From: Strongyloides papillosus
Taxonomy: Eukaryota > Nematoda > Chromadorea > Rhabditida > Strongyloididae
DNA length: 64,000 nucleotides
Direction: 5' to 3'
Assembly (NCBI GenBank): GCA_005656395.1
Contig: SRSI01000065.1
Span: 99,688-163,687, forward strand
Both the position numbers and the translations under genes were made by a program. The notes below the pieces were generated by a model. That model saw nothing but the letters and a program-made list of their open reading frames with translations. It was not told the DNA's origin and ran no database searches. Of this stretch, positions 1 through 11,700 are shown piece by piece (positions within the stretch are counted from its first letter, which is position 1; each line of letters begins with the position of its first letter).

Positions 1-1721
1 GATTATAATTTCACAAAAAATTGTATCTATTAATAACTTCAACTATTGAAATCTTTTTAACAAAGATAACATGATATGTTAATAAATGCTTTTTATGAAA
101 CCACTAATAAATTTACAAACAAATAAGATTCAATCCTGTAATTTAGAATGTCTTGTGGAAAACAGTTTATGTTTTAAGATAAAAATAAAATCATTCAAAA
201 ATAACAACTTATTTTAATAAAATTGTAGTTATTGTTTTAGTCTTCATAAGCAAAATGTTAACGGTAAAATTATTCACAAGTCAAAAAAAATTTAATTTTT
301 ATTAGGCGAGAAATTATTAATATATTTTTCATCAATTTTTACTCTTTTTTATTTTTGTATGTAAATTCACTTTTTAAAGATGTAGAAATAAATTTCGTAG
401 GTTGTAATATTTAAGAACTTCAAAATGTTGTTTTTATTTATAATATAGTTGTTTATCGGCATTTTCACTAAAACGTCAATTTTATAACGATATAAATGTA
501 TTCACTGTGTATTAACTGACATAAAAATTGTATGTGAATGTAATGAAAAAGATGTGGGTTAGTATTAGTATGAAGTTATTGGTTTTTAAAACCCGATTAG
601 AGATAATTAATAATTTCTGAGTTTGATTATTAAGTTTCAAAAAATTTTTAAATGAAATCAGAAATGGTTTCTAATAATAACATACAGAGATCGTATTTTA
701 AATGTAATTTTAAATAATATTTCACACATTTGGATGTCTCTTTGGAACAAATTTTAGTCTGTAAAATTAATGATTTCACTATAAAATATTAAATTATTTG
801 AAATCATCAATTAAATAAATTCTTTCTTGTTGTGTAAAAGCTTTGAATTTACACTGATGATTTTTGTTATACAAAATTCATAATTTTAATTTCCATATTA
901 AATAAAACAATGATACTTTGATTATAGCATTAATTTCATTAGGAAATTTTTTATAGACTCTTAAGAAATTACGTATTCTTTATAATATTACAGTTGCTTT
1001 GTGACTTAAAAAATTAAAAAAATATCATTAGAAATTATATTAATATAAATAGTTTTAAACACAAAATAATGCTTTTTTTTATACTTTTAAGATAAATACA
1101 ATCACTAAAATACATTTCTATAGTGGATTAATTTCAATTTGTTTTAATGACATTTGTTTACAAAATTTTAATAGTTTATCATTACAATTATGATTTTTTT
1201 TTTTTTAAGTATTTGCAAAGAAATATTTATAGATTAAAAAGTGAATAATTTATTAAATAAGACAAGAAATAGAAAAAGAATTTTGAAAGATTATAATAAA
1301 GAGTACAGTTATATGAAGATATTTATGATTGAAAATCTAAACAGGTGATTATCAATATTTAATATATGGTACATTTTATGGTTGAAAATAATTTTTAACA
1401 TGTTTAAAATGTCTTTTTAAAAGGAAATCACTATACATAACGATAAAAGAATAATACAAACGTTAATTTTTATATGAAAAGCTAAAAATTATACTATGAA
1501 GGTACATAACATTTTATGGTATTTTTTGGGTCTTATACTATATATTTTTCTATTTTTTTTAATATAAAATAAGAAAAATATCATTAATAAACAGAAAAAA
1601 ACAATACTTAAAATATAAAAAAGTGCCTTTTTGACTATATTTTGTACAAAGTAAAATAATTAAGAAATTAATATTTAAAATGTTTCAAACTGTATTTTAT
1701 GGGTACCAAAGTAAAAAGAGA
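1..1721. other. AT-rich intergenic DNA
   Basis: No coding signal is visible: frames are short and low-complexity. Roughly the first 260 bases resemble, in reverse orientation, the dispersed repeat seen more fully at 3630-4365 and 27961-29560 (shared block around a GTGGAAAACAGTTTATGTTTTAA-like stretch), but the match is diverged. Confidence 0.5.
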
Positions 1722-1793
1722 CTCTCTGGCGGGGAATCGAACCCCGGTCTCGCACGTGACAGGCGCGGATACTCACCACTATACTACCAGAGA
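1722..1793 (-). tRNA. tRNA-Asp (GTC)
   Basis: Read on the minus strand this folds as a full cloverleaf. The seven-base acceptor stem TCTCTGG pairs perfectly with CCAGAGA, followed by discriminator G, as is usual for tRNA-Asp. The D arm (TAGTATAGTGGTGAGTA) and the T arm with GGTTCGATTCC are canonical. The anticodon loop is CTGTCAC, giving anticodon GTC; its stem CGCGC/GTGCG holds one G-T wobble. No intron. The A and B box sequences look intact, so it should be a working Pol III gene. Confidence 0.96.
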
Positions 1794-3293
1794 TACTAGA
1801 CACCATCTGGGATATTTCCAAGCTCGGATTTTTTAAATTTTTTTTTCGCACTTTTTCGAAGTATTTTAATACATAAGCATCTAATAAGTGTAAATAATAA
1901 TTATTTTTTCCAAACATTTGTTAATATATAAAAAATTTGATACACAAACGACTTAAGAATCATTAAAAAACAGTAAGTTCAAATTTGTGAACAAACTATA
2001 TAATTGCTTTATTAATAAAATTTGTAGATATTTTTATCGAAAATAAAACTGTATTTAGCTGCATTTTATACCTACAATTATTTCAAAATTTGATTGCTAA
2101 TCAAAATTCATGGAGTTTTCAGATTTTTATGTAGCTAAAAATTGTCAACTACAATGACATTTTGATTTTTTCTTTACTACTCTATATTAGAGATAGCAAA
2201 TAAAGTTAATTAAAGCTTTTTAATCTTCTTATTTTGATAATGGTAAATAATTTTTCCACGTTAAAATCTGGATTTCTACATCATTGAATCTCCGATAATA
2301 ATTGACATACTATACATTCTTTTAATTGACACTATTTGTAATCCAGATGGATCCTGGGGAACTCCTAAAGGGATTCCAAATATAATAAATTACACTTGAA
2401 GTTTTATTCAAACTTTTATTTAAGATAATTGTGTAATATAAAATAATATGTGTTGTCTGTTACAACATACACAAAAAGTAAAGATAATGATATAGTTAAA
2501 AAGTATGTTCTTTATATATTGTGCCTCCTAGTTATGTCCTCCTCTTTCTCTGGTATTCCTTTGACTCATACTTCTCTGGGGTTTACATATTTATTTTATT
2601 TTACTGCTGGTAAAAAGGTATCAAATTAACTACAAATTCTTACTATAAAAGATTGTATGGAGTTAGAAAATAACTTAAATAAATTTTTATCTACTATTGA
2701 AAGATCAAATAAGATATTGTCAAACTTTATTCCTGATAGAAAGTTTTCAGTTAGAAAAACAATTGTTTTTTAGAAACGAAATATTTTAAAATGACCAAAT
2801 TACATTATGTTAATTTAGATAAGTTTTTCTTCACTAGTGAAATTTTTTTATTATCAAAAACTTTATATATTGTATTCATTTTTTTAGTCTTAAAAATTTC
2901 CTAGATAAATTTTGTTGCAGAAAATGGTATTTTATGAATGATCACTTAATCACAGATTTATAAATATGATAATAAACAATTTATTGGTAATAATTCATAA
3001 ACAAATTGTAGCAATTTGATTATATAGTTAGTTATTTTGCTGTTAATAAACATTATACAAAAGACCATACTGACAAAGATGCAAAGGGAATGGAATTAAA
3101 GTTCTCTAATAATTTCATTTTGAATGTATTTTTCACATAAGAGTAAAGTAGATATGAAAAAAATTATTTATTTATAAAATAACATATTATTTTACAGAAA
3201 AGTCACATAAAATGGTTTGATAATAGTAAAAAAATATAGTAAATATAAATTAGTAAACAAAATACACAATTTTATTCGAAAAAAGTTTGTAGA
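1794..3293. other. AT-rich intergenic DNA around a solo LTR
   Basis: Apart from the solo LTR at 2337-2587, I see only AT-rich sequence without supportable genes. The small frame over the tRNA-Asp region is a shadow of the tRNA. Confidence 0.6.
2337..2587 (-). mobile_element. Solo LTR (family shared with 41455-41708)
   Basis: On the plus strand it starts TGTAATCC and ends GTTTACA, so it has TG...CA LTR ends. It is flanked by the 4-bp duplication TATT (2333-2336 and 2588-2591). A clearly homologous copy lies in opposite orientation at 41455-41708. In minus orientation it carries a TATATAAAG-like TATA box followed by an AATAAA-like signal, which sets the transcription direction. No internal region is present on either side, so it is best explained as LTR-LTR recombination that left one LTR. 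Confidence 0.85.
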
Positions 3294-3365
3294 TGCGTTT
3301 ATCGGGAATCGAACCCGAATCGGCCGCTTGGAAGGCGGCCATGCTGACCATTACACCATAAACGC
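3294..3365 (-). tRNA. tRNA-Gly (TCC)
   Basis: The minus-strand cloverleaf has acceptor stem GCGTTTA/TAAACGC, discriminator A (normal for Gly), D arm TGGTGTAATGGTCAGCA, a six-pair GC-rich anticodon stem GGCCGC/GCGGCC with loop CTTCCAA (anticodon TCC), and T loop GTTCGATTC. All stems pair. No intron. The box B sequence GGTTCGATTCC is intact. Confidence 0.96.
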
Positions 3366-3629
3366 GGAATTCCACGTTAAACAATTTTTTTCCGCTCATA
3401 CATGTAGTTTATTTTTTATCTAATAACTTATTTTATTTATAACAATTATGTTTCAATTTGAAAACAATGAAGTATTTGTTAATTGATTATTTTTTATCTA
3501 ATTTATTGTTAAAAAGATAAAAAAATAATTAATAATTTTGATAATGGGTAAAAGACAGCTATTTTGACTGTTCCTCTCAATTATTTTAAAAAATTGTAAA
3601 TATCTCACTAACAGTTATATAACAATAAA

Positions 3630-4365
3630 TTACACATAAAAAAACACAAATCTTTATAAAATATAGTAATTTTGTTTCATCTATCGAAAATCTAATTTTT
3701 TTGACTTGAAAATAATTTTATTTCAATTATTTTGCGTCTAAAAATTAAAGCCGTAATTAAAAATTTACTTAAATAAATTGACATTTTCTATAATGTTACT
3801 CTTGTTTTAAAATTTATGTTGTTTTCTACAATACATTACAAGACAATATTTAATATTATGTAAAATTATAAATGCCGTCATAAAGAGCATTTATTAAACA
3901 TACCATAAGTATTTTTTTCAATATGTTTCGATAGTTTGAATTATTATAAATTATATTTTTTTACTAAATTATATTTATCTAACAACCTAAAGTTTTTTTT
4001 AATGTTTTTCAAGGTAATTTACAAATCGAACTTATAAAAAGTTATAGAAAATATTATACACTTTTGTTTTTAATAAAATAACTTTAAAGTATTTTCATTT
4101 AAAAAAGTGCTAATACTAAAATAATATCGGACAATATAATCCACAATGTGTTATAAAGGAACAAGTGAGGCTCTTAAATGAATATAATATCATAAAAAAA
4201 TATCAATAACGGAAAAGTTACATTACTTTAAAATACCATACATACATATTTAAAAAAAATTTATGCACTAACTCAATATTTTGCGTAGTTTACAACATTA
4301 TTTGTTGTCGCGTGATGTTTTTAAAATGTGAATAAGCTTTAATTTTCTTGACAGGTAGAACATTT
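3630..4365 (+). repeat. Dispersed repeat, family 1, copy without the nested MITE
   Basis: Aligns by eye over most of its length with 27961-29560: shared blocks include GTTGTTTTCTACAATACA, GAATTATTATAAATT and CAATATTTTGCGT in the same order. Unlike the 28-kb copy it lacks the 611-bp insert at 28368-28978, so it acts as an empty-site reference. No coding potential. Confidence 0.7.
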
Positions 4366-7300
4366 TATTGAATTTCTTAAAGAACTATAGAAATTTTCTT
4401 TATTTTGTGTGTTGCTTATATGGAAAGAATATTTTAAATTAAGATTTAACATTCCTTTTTGTCGCAGACATTCAATGATAGAATTTAAAATGTTAGATGA
4501 ATTAGTTAAATCGTGATTATTATTCTAATCATTACAAATTTTTTGTGCCTTTCGATTCATTGATAAAAAACTGCCTACAAAACACTTGTTTTATGCAGCC
4601 TTTTCGTATATTTTGTTTCTTAATTGATAAGAACTATTTTTTCATACTTATATCAGAAACATTTATAACTACACAAATACTTTTATGGCTATAAAAAGAA
4701 GTATATCAAAAATTTGATAATATTAGTAATAAGTATATCAAAAAGTATGAAGAAATTTTTAAATGTTTTCATTTTAAACATATGATTACAAATGATAATA
4801 TCATTAACAATAAAATTGTAATACATAACCTACTATGTTTTATATTTATTGACAAAAGCTATAAAAAATGAAAGAAGAAATTGATTACATTTAAAAAACA
4901 TTACTCTTTTTGATCCGAATGCAAGTCTTTTTGGTAAGTAATGTTTTTTTAAATACTTTTATATATGTAATAATATTGATATATATCAATCAGATTTTCA
5001 ACAGAAAGAATGCTTGAAACTTTTTTCTATAAGTTTTTAAATTCATGCAAAAATGGTTGACTATTTTATTTTCACAATCTTTTTTACTTTATTCCATATT
5101 GTTTTTAAACTTGCCATAGTAGAAATATTTAAATTTATAGAAACAACTATATCAAGATGAATTGTTTTTTTTAAATATTTTTTAATAAAAATGTTTAATC
5201 CAAATTAGAATCGGATAAAATTTCAATGCATTCAATTGCATCACTCTTATTATGCTTTTTAGCTAGAGTACCTGCATTCTCATTACGACAATTTTCTTGT
5301 TTTCTTGAGAAAGAAGGAGTAGAGCTGAGATGTAAAGTGAGGATGATACGAGTGAAATTTAAAACTTTAATAGAAACTAAGATCTGTATTTCATAACGTC
5401 ATAGTATTTCATTGCCATTGATTTGACAATATTAGGTAGTATGACATGTTTGGCGTACCATAGGTAATTTTTGCTTTCTAATGAAAGGCTGCTGTTTATC
5501 GTGGTCTTTTTTTAATTCAAAAATTTGCTTGAATAAGCATTCAACCACTTCTTGTTTTTATCTCTTGAATTATAAACGATTTAGTAAAAGAAAGCATTGT
5601 CATCCTAGAAAAAATCCTTCAGTAAATTTAATGATATTGTGAACTTTGATTTTAACAAAATACTGATAAATTTGGTAAATGTCTCCGGATTTGCATTCAC
5701 CTTCAATATTACATTTTTTATTTCCAACATCTACTAATCTTTTAACATAACCCAATATCCTGCAATGCCTACTAATATTTTTGATCATGAGCATTGAATT
5801 CATTAACATGCATAGGGAAAACGTTTCATTCATCCATATTTTAATTTTATGATTATGCATAGCTTAAGTCTGATACAGAAAAACAGAAGATGATTATTGA
5901 TAATGAAACAAAACAACAAAAAATAGATCGATAAGATAACTGACAATAAAAAACTAAGTTAACCAATGAAAAATATACAATTAACTATAAAATTATATCG
6001 ATTAACATTTTTTCAACAGTGTGTGTTTCGTAATTTAAAGATTTTTGGACAATTGTTAAACAATATTTAAATAAATTTTTAATTAGCAGTTAATATTTTT
6101 TCTACGTTTTTTAATTTTATTTATACATTTTGTTTGAGTAGTGCATTTATTTTTTTGCGCTGCCATAACCTAAACCTCCACTTTAATTTCGGTCACTGAG
6201 ATGTCACCGAAAATAAAGGAAGACTGAGACTAAATAAAAATAAACATCAATGAACACTTTAATAATAGAATAATTATTTTTAATAAAAAAAATTAATTTA
6301 GAGACAGAGTGAAAAATATCGACAAATCTATAAAAATTATATATAGTTAAATAATAAAAGATGTTTTTTTCTTATAAAACCTGTTTTGTAAGTCAATTAG
6401 ACATTTTATATACAAAAAAAATTTTACTATCTTCTCAAATTTTTATCTTATTAATAAAAAGAACAACCACAAAAGTATATGTTAAAAATTTATTAGGCTT
6501 GAATCTTTAAGAGTGTGAGCATAAGGTAAATTTCATAATAAAAAATATATCACTAATAAGAAAATTTTGTTTCTATCATAATCTTTTTCAAATTCTATTG
6601 ATTTTTATAAGTATTTTGTTAAAAGACGTGATTTTTCTAACTTAGAAGACTAGATTAGTTCCAGTTTTTTGTTTCCAAAATTAGACGAATTATTTGCAAA
6701 GAATTTTTTCAAATATTTTTACTCAGTTTTGCTACTGCGTTTACTCTTTTTAAATTTTACGGAATAAAATGCTTTATATATCATTAGAAAGATATAATTA
6801 CAGTGTAGCATGAAAACTAAATGATATTGAAATTGAATTATAATTAGTCACGTAATTTATCAAAAAGTTGTAATTATTTAGATAAATTAATTTAAAAGTA
6901 AAAAATCTATAATTTTTTGATAATTTCACTAAAACAAACAAGATAGTATTCTTTACATTGATCTCTGTCTATCTTAAAAAATGAGAGTACAACAAAGTTT
7001 ATAGATCAACAACAAAAATGAATTATGCTAATTTAAGTGTTAACTTTTTTTACTAAGTTATTTATTTTCTCAGCAAAATCAATTTTTATACATACACAAT
7101 TCAATAGAAACTTGACCATTTCTTTTCATCTAACAGTTAATGGATGTTTTCTTTTTTTTAATTTAGAAGGAAATTTAAATTTATGAAGCTTTAGATTCAT
7201 AAGTGGTCAAATAATTATTAAAACCATTACTTCTTTGTATAATTTTGTTTTTTAGAAATTTTTTGTAAAAGTAAATTCAAACACAATTAATTTTTATGGT

Positions 7301-8505
7301 TAAATAGTCAATATATGTATTTTTTTCAAATTGAGGGAAAACGGGTTGAGATTAACGAAGTAAAAATGTTTGGAGTCATCGAAAATTAATGATAAAGAAG
7401 AAGTTGAGTGAAAGTAAATTTTTATAGAAGAATTGAGTAAAATTTTTACTTAATAAATATAAATTATTTGATAATTCACACAATTATTTTTTATATTTTG
7501 AATTAAAAAAAGTTTTTGCATTTCTTCCTAACAAAAATTGCTTTACTTGGCATCTAGTAAATCATGTAACATTATTCAACATTGTGAATTTCAAAGAAAT
7601 TTGCAATGATTGAATGATGATAAATACAATATTAAGTGAAAATATTGAATTTTAAATAATATTTACTTCTCTTTACACGTGAAGTATTATATTTTGATAG
7701 ATTTAACACTCAGATCTATTACAGGCATGACAGAATTTGATACCTTCGATCCGACATTACTAATGAATAAAATGAAAAATAAAATCAGATAAGGTGTTTG
7801 ACAATACAAAAAGCAATTAATTATTGATAAGCACAATGAGTAACTGATAATTTAGACCGTATTGGAGAATTTTATTAAATTTTAGATAAGATGAAACGTG
7901 ATACAGCTAAGCTTTTATAACTTGAAACAAATGTTGAAAAAATAACCTGTGTTGCCGATCAATTTTAACATAACTTTTAGCTTTGTGTTTTGATCTTCCT
8001 GACAATTTTACACTCATTTCTTATGTTTGATACAGAATAACAGAGACTGATAGTTGAAGATGGATAAAAAAGCAGTTAATCAATGAGAAAATTACTGATT
8101 AACTAATAATTTTGACTATATTGGAGAATTTTGACCGAATTTTTCTAACCGATTTTGATTTATCAAGTATCATACAGTATGATAAAAAACTTTTATTGAA
8201 AGTTAGGACTTTTAGTTAATAATAGAAGTGTGTTTTGACCGATAAACAGACTTTTTAGATATATGTATTGAATTTTTTGAGTAGTTTTAGAAAATTTCTC
8301 ATACAGTTTTTTATTTAATTTTTATATATTTTTTTAACTTTAAAATTAAATTTTTTTTAGTTTTTATACATTTTTCACTTTCTACTTAAGAGTTACATTT
8401 ACTAGGAATGTATTGTTTCAATTAGACCACGAACATACTTGAAATTAAGAAGAATTATTTTTGAGAATTTTTTTTAATATAACAATTTTAATAGGAAGCT
8501 TGCAA
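4366..8505. other. AT-rich intergenic DNA with diverged repeat fragments
   Basis: No gene can be supported. Around 5866-5895 and 8025-8050 the block AAGTCTGATACAGAA(T) that recurs through the 8.5-15 kb hairpin array already appears, suggesting that the array once reached further left. Around 6440-6640 the sequence resembles the arms of the long inverted-repeat element at 31.3-34.8 kb (shared TTGGCTTGA-like block). The rest looks unique and AT-rich. Confidence 0.5.
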
Positions 8506-10025
8506 TAGATGTCTTTTGATTACTATAAATGATCGAAACATTATGTCTATGACATTTTTTTAGACTTTGAAAAAAATACTTTATAGTCGGAATTAGATAC
8601 ACTGCAATTAAGATGTTATTAGTGATATTTGACATTTTTCAAAGTGATAGAGATGTTACATAATGCATTTTTCTCTAGAAGATTTACTTTTTTTTTTACA
8701 AATTTTAAGATAGAAACAAATTTTTATTATAACTAGTTATTTAATCACAGTTAATTTTTAATAATTTTAATGTATTTTTCTTACCATCTTTAATGCCTTA
8801 CTGTACTGGTTATTCACCTCGATAAGAATATGGAAATAGCCAGAGCACTTAAAGAGTTTTACCCATCGAGAATAAAGAATTAAAAAGTTTTTGTGAAATT
8901 GAATCTCAAAGAAAATGACATTTGAGAGAAAGAAAAACGAATACCGATGAAACCTTAAAGAATGTTCTCAGAAATCTGACACATTGTAATAAAAAAAAGC
9001 TTCGCCTTCTGAAAAGAATACACTGCAAGAATACCACACTGTTGAAAACTGGTATAAAGTCATCGAGAATTAGATTTAAAAAGTGTGAGATAAAGAATTT
9101 TAATTAATATACACATTTTTATTGAATAAAGATTTTGATATATGAGATGAATGAACTGCCAAATTTTCCATAGATGAGATGAATCAAATTTAAAAAGAGA
9201 TGTTATTCAATCATGTAAGTGATTGAAAAATCATCAGACAGGTAGAAACAAGAAGAAACAACAATGAATCGCTCAAGTTTGATACATAATAACAGAAGTT
9301 ACCACAAGTCTGATACAACGTCTCACAAAATAATAACTCCCTCATTCTTGTGATAACCCTTTTCTTAAAATAGTGGTGCATTGAAAAAAAAACCACATAC
9401 AGGAACTATAATTAGTCATCGAGAATGACAATACAAGGAATATAATACACAATTAACATTATTAATATATGTATTTAAAAGATGTTTTTCGATCACAATA
9501 ATGATTGAAAAATCATCTAAAGGTAGAAAGAAGAAGAAACAACAATGCATAGCTCGAGTTCGATACAGAATTACAGAAGATTTTATCAATAATTTTGAAG
9601 GTACATCAAATCATCAAATGTATTTTACAACAAATAAATGTATCAATTATTCTATAATTAACTTTATATGACACAAGTATTTTGACTCACTATTTCAATA
9701 CATTTATAAGAAAAAAATTATTATCAATATGACGATTTTAATATATAACAAAAATAATAATCAACAACTTTAACACACACAATAAACATTTTTAATACTA
9801 ACAATTTTTAAACAAAAAAATCAATTATTTAGGTGAAATAAATGAATTAACAAGAATCAGTTAATACTACAGTTATTGTTAAAAATTTAATTATCCAATT
9901 ATAAAAAATATTAATTAACCATTATAAAAATTCCTCATTAATTATAAAAAATCCTCATTAATAATTATAAAAATTCTTCATTAACTATTTTAATTATAGA
10001 AAATTATCATTATGATAAAACCTTT

Positions 10026-11425
10026 CAGATGTTTTTTAATCTCTTTCGGAGATTAAAACTTCATCTAAAAGTTATTTTTTATATACTTAAAGAGATTTTT
10101 ACAAGTCTGACACATCTTTTCTTTTACTTATGCTACGCATCTGAATTTATGCACTGCCGTAGTTTGACACCCCATACAGGAACTAGCTGTAGTCATCGAG
10201 AATTTTAAATGTAATATAATCTGTTCAGATGTTTTTTAATCTCTTTCGGAGATTAAAACTTCATCTAAAAGTTATTTTTTATATACTTAAAGAGATTTTT
10301 ACAAGTCTGACACATCTTTTCTTTTACTTATGCTACGCATCTGAATTTATGCACTGCCGTAGTTTGACACCCCATACAGGAACTAGCTGTAGTCATCGAG
10401 AATTTTAAATGTAATATAATCTGTTCAGATGTTTTTTAATCTCTTTCGGAGATTAAAACTTCATCTAAAAGTTATTTTTTATATACTTAAAGAGATTTTT
10501 ACAAGTCTGACACATCTTTTCTTTTACTTATGCTACGCATCTGAATTTATGCACTGCCGTAGTTTGACACCCCATACAGGAACTAGCTGTAGTCATCGAG
10601 AATTTTAAATGTAATATAATCTGTTCAGATGTTTTTTAATCTCTTTCGGAGATTAAAACTTCATCTAAAAGTTATTTTTTATATACTTAAAGAGATTTTT
10701 ACAAGTCTGACACATCTTTTCTTTTACTTATGCTACGCATCTGAATTTATGCACTGCCGTAGTTTGACACCCCATACAGGAACTAGCTGTAGTCATCGAG
10801 AATTTTAAATGTAATATAATCTGTTCAGATGTTTTTTAATCTCTTTCGGAGATTAAAACTTCATCTAAAAGTTATTTTTTATATACTTAAAGAGATTTTT
10901 ACAAGTCTGACACATCTTTTCTTTTACTTATGCTACGCATCTGAATTTATGCACTGCCGTAGTTTGACACCCCATACAGGAACTAGCTGTAGTCATCGAG
11001 AATTTTAAATGTAATATAATCTGTTCAGATGTTTTTTAATCTCTTTCGGAGATTAAAACTTCATCTAAAAGTTATTTTTTATATACTTAAAGAGATTTTT
11101 ACAAGTCTGACACATCTTTTCTTTTACTTATGCTACGCATCTGAATTTATGCACTGCCGTAGTTTGACACCCCATACAGGAACTAGCTGTAGTCATCGAG
11201 AATTTTAAATGTAATATAATCTGTTCAGATGTTTTTTAATCTCTTTCGGAGATTAAAACTTCATCTAAAAGTTATTTTTTATATACTTAAAGAGATTTTT
11301 ACAAGTCTGACACATCTTTTCTTTTACTTATGCTACGCATCTGAATTTATGCACTGCCGTAGTTTGACACCCCATACAGGAACTAGCTGTAGTCATCGAG
11401 AATTTTAAATGTAATATAATCTATT
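10026..11425. repeat. Seven tandem 200-bp satellite units
   Basis: The motif CAGATGTTTTTTAATCTC recurs at 10026, 10226, 10426, 10626, 10826, 11026 and 11226, an exact 200-bp period, and the units look identical base for base in the text. Each contains the hairpin (stem TTAATCTC/GAGATTAA closed by AGATG/CATCT), a GTCTGACACATC block and the AGTCATCGAGAAT block. Such uniformity implies very recent amplification or gene conversion. Confidence 0.97.
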
Positions 11426-11700
11426 CAGATGTGTTTTAATCTCTTTTGGAGATTGAAACATCATCTAAAAGTTATTTTTTATATACTTGGAGATATTTTT
11501 TACAGATCTGATACATTGTTTCTTTTAGTTATGCTACGCATCTGATTTTATGCACTGCCATAATTTTGATACCCCATACATGAACTAGCTGTGGTCATCG
11601 AGAATTTTAAATGTAATATAATCTATTCAGATGTGTTTTAATCTCTTTTGGAGATTGAAACATCATCTAAAAGTTATTTTTTATATACTTGAAAAAATTT
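11426..11700. repeat. Diverged satellite units (one full of 202 bp, one partial)
   Basis: Continues the 200-bp array with substitutions: CAGATGTGTTTTAATCTC at 11426 and again at 11628. The hairpin is kept, with changes on both arms (GTTTTAATCTC against GAGATTGAAAC). The last unit breaks off after about 70 bp into AT-rich sequence. Confidence 0.9.

Noticed and set aside
3217..3423. 68-codon frame over tRNA-Gly
   Set aside because: Its central part is the antisense of the tRNA gene.
10026..11425. CRISPR-like regular array
   Set aside because: The whole 200-bp unit is repeated with no unique spacers, and the context is eukaryotic; it is a tandem satellite.
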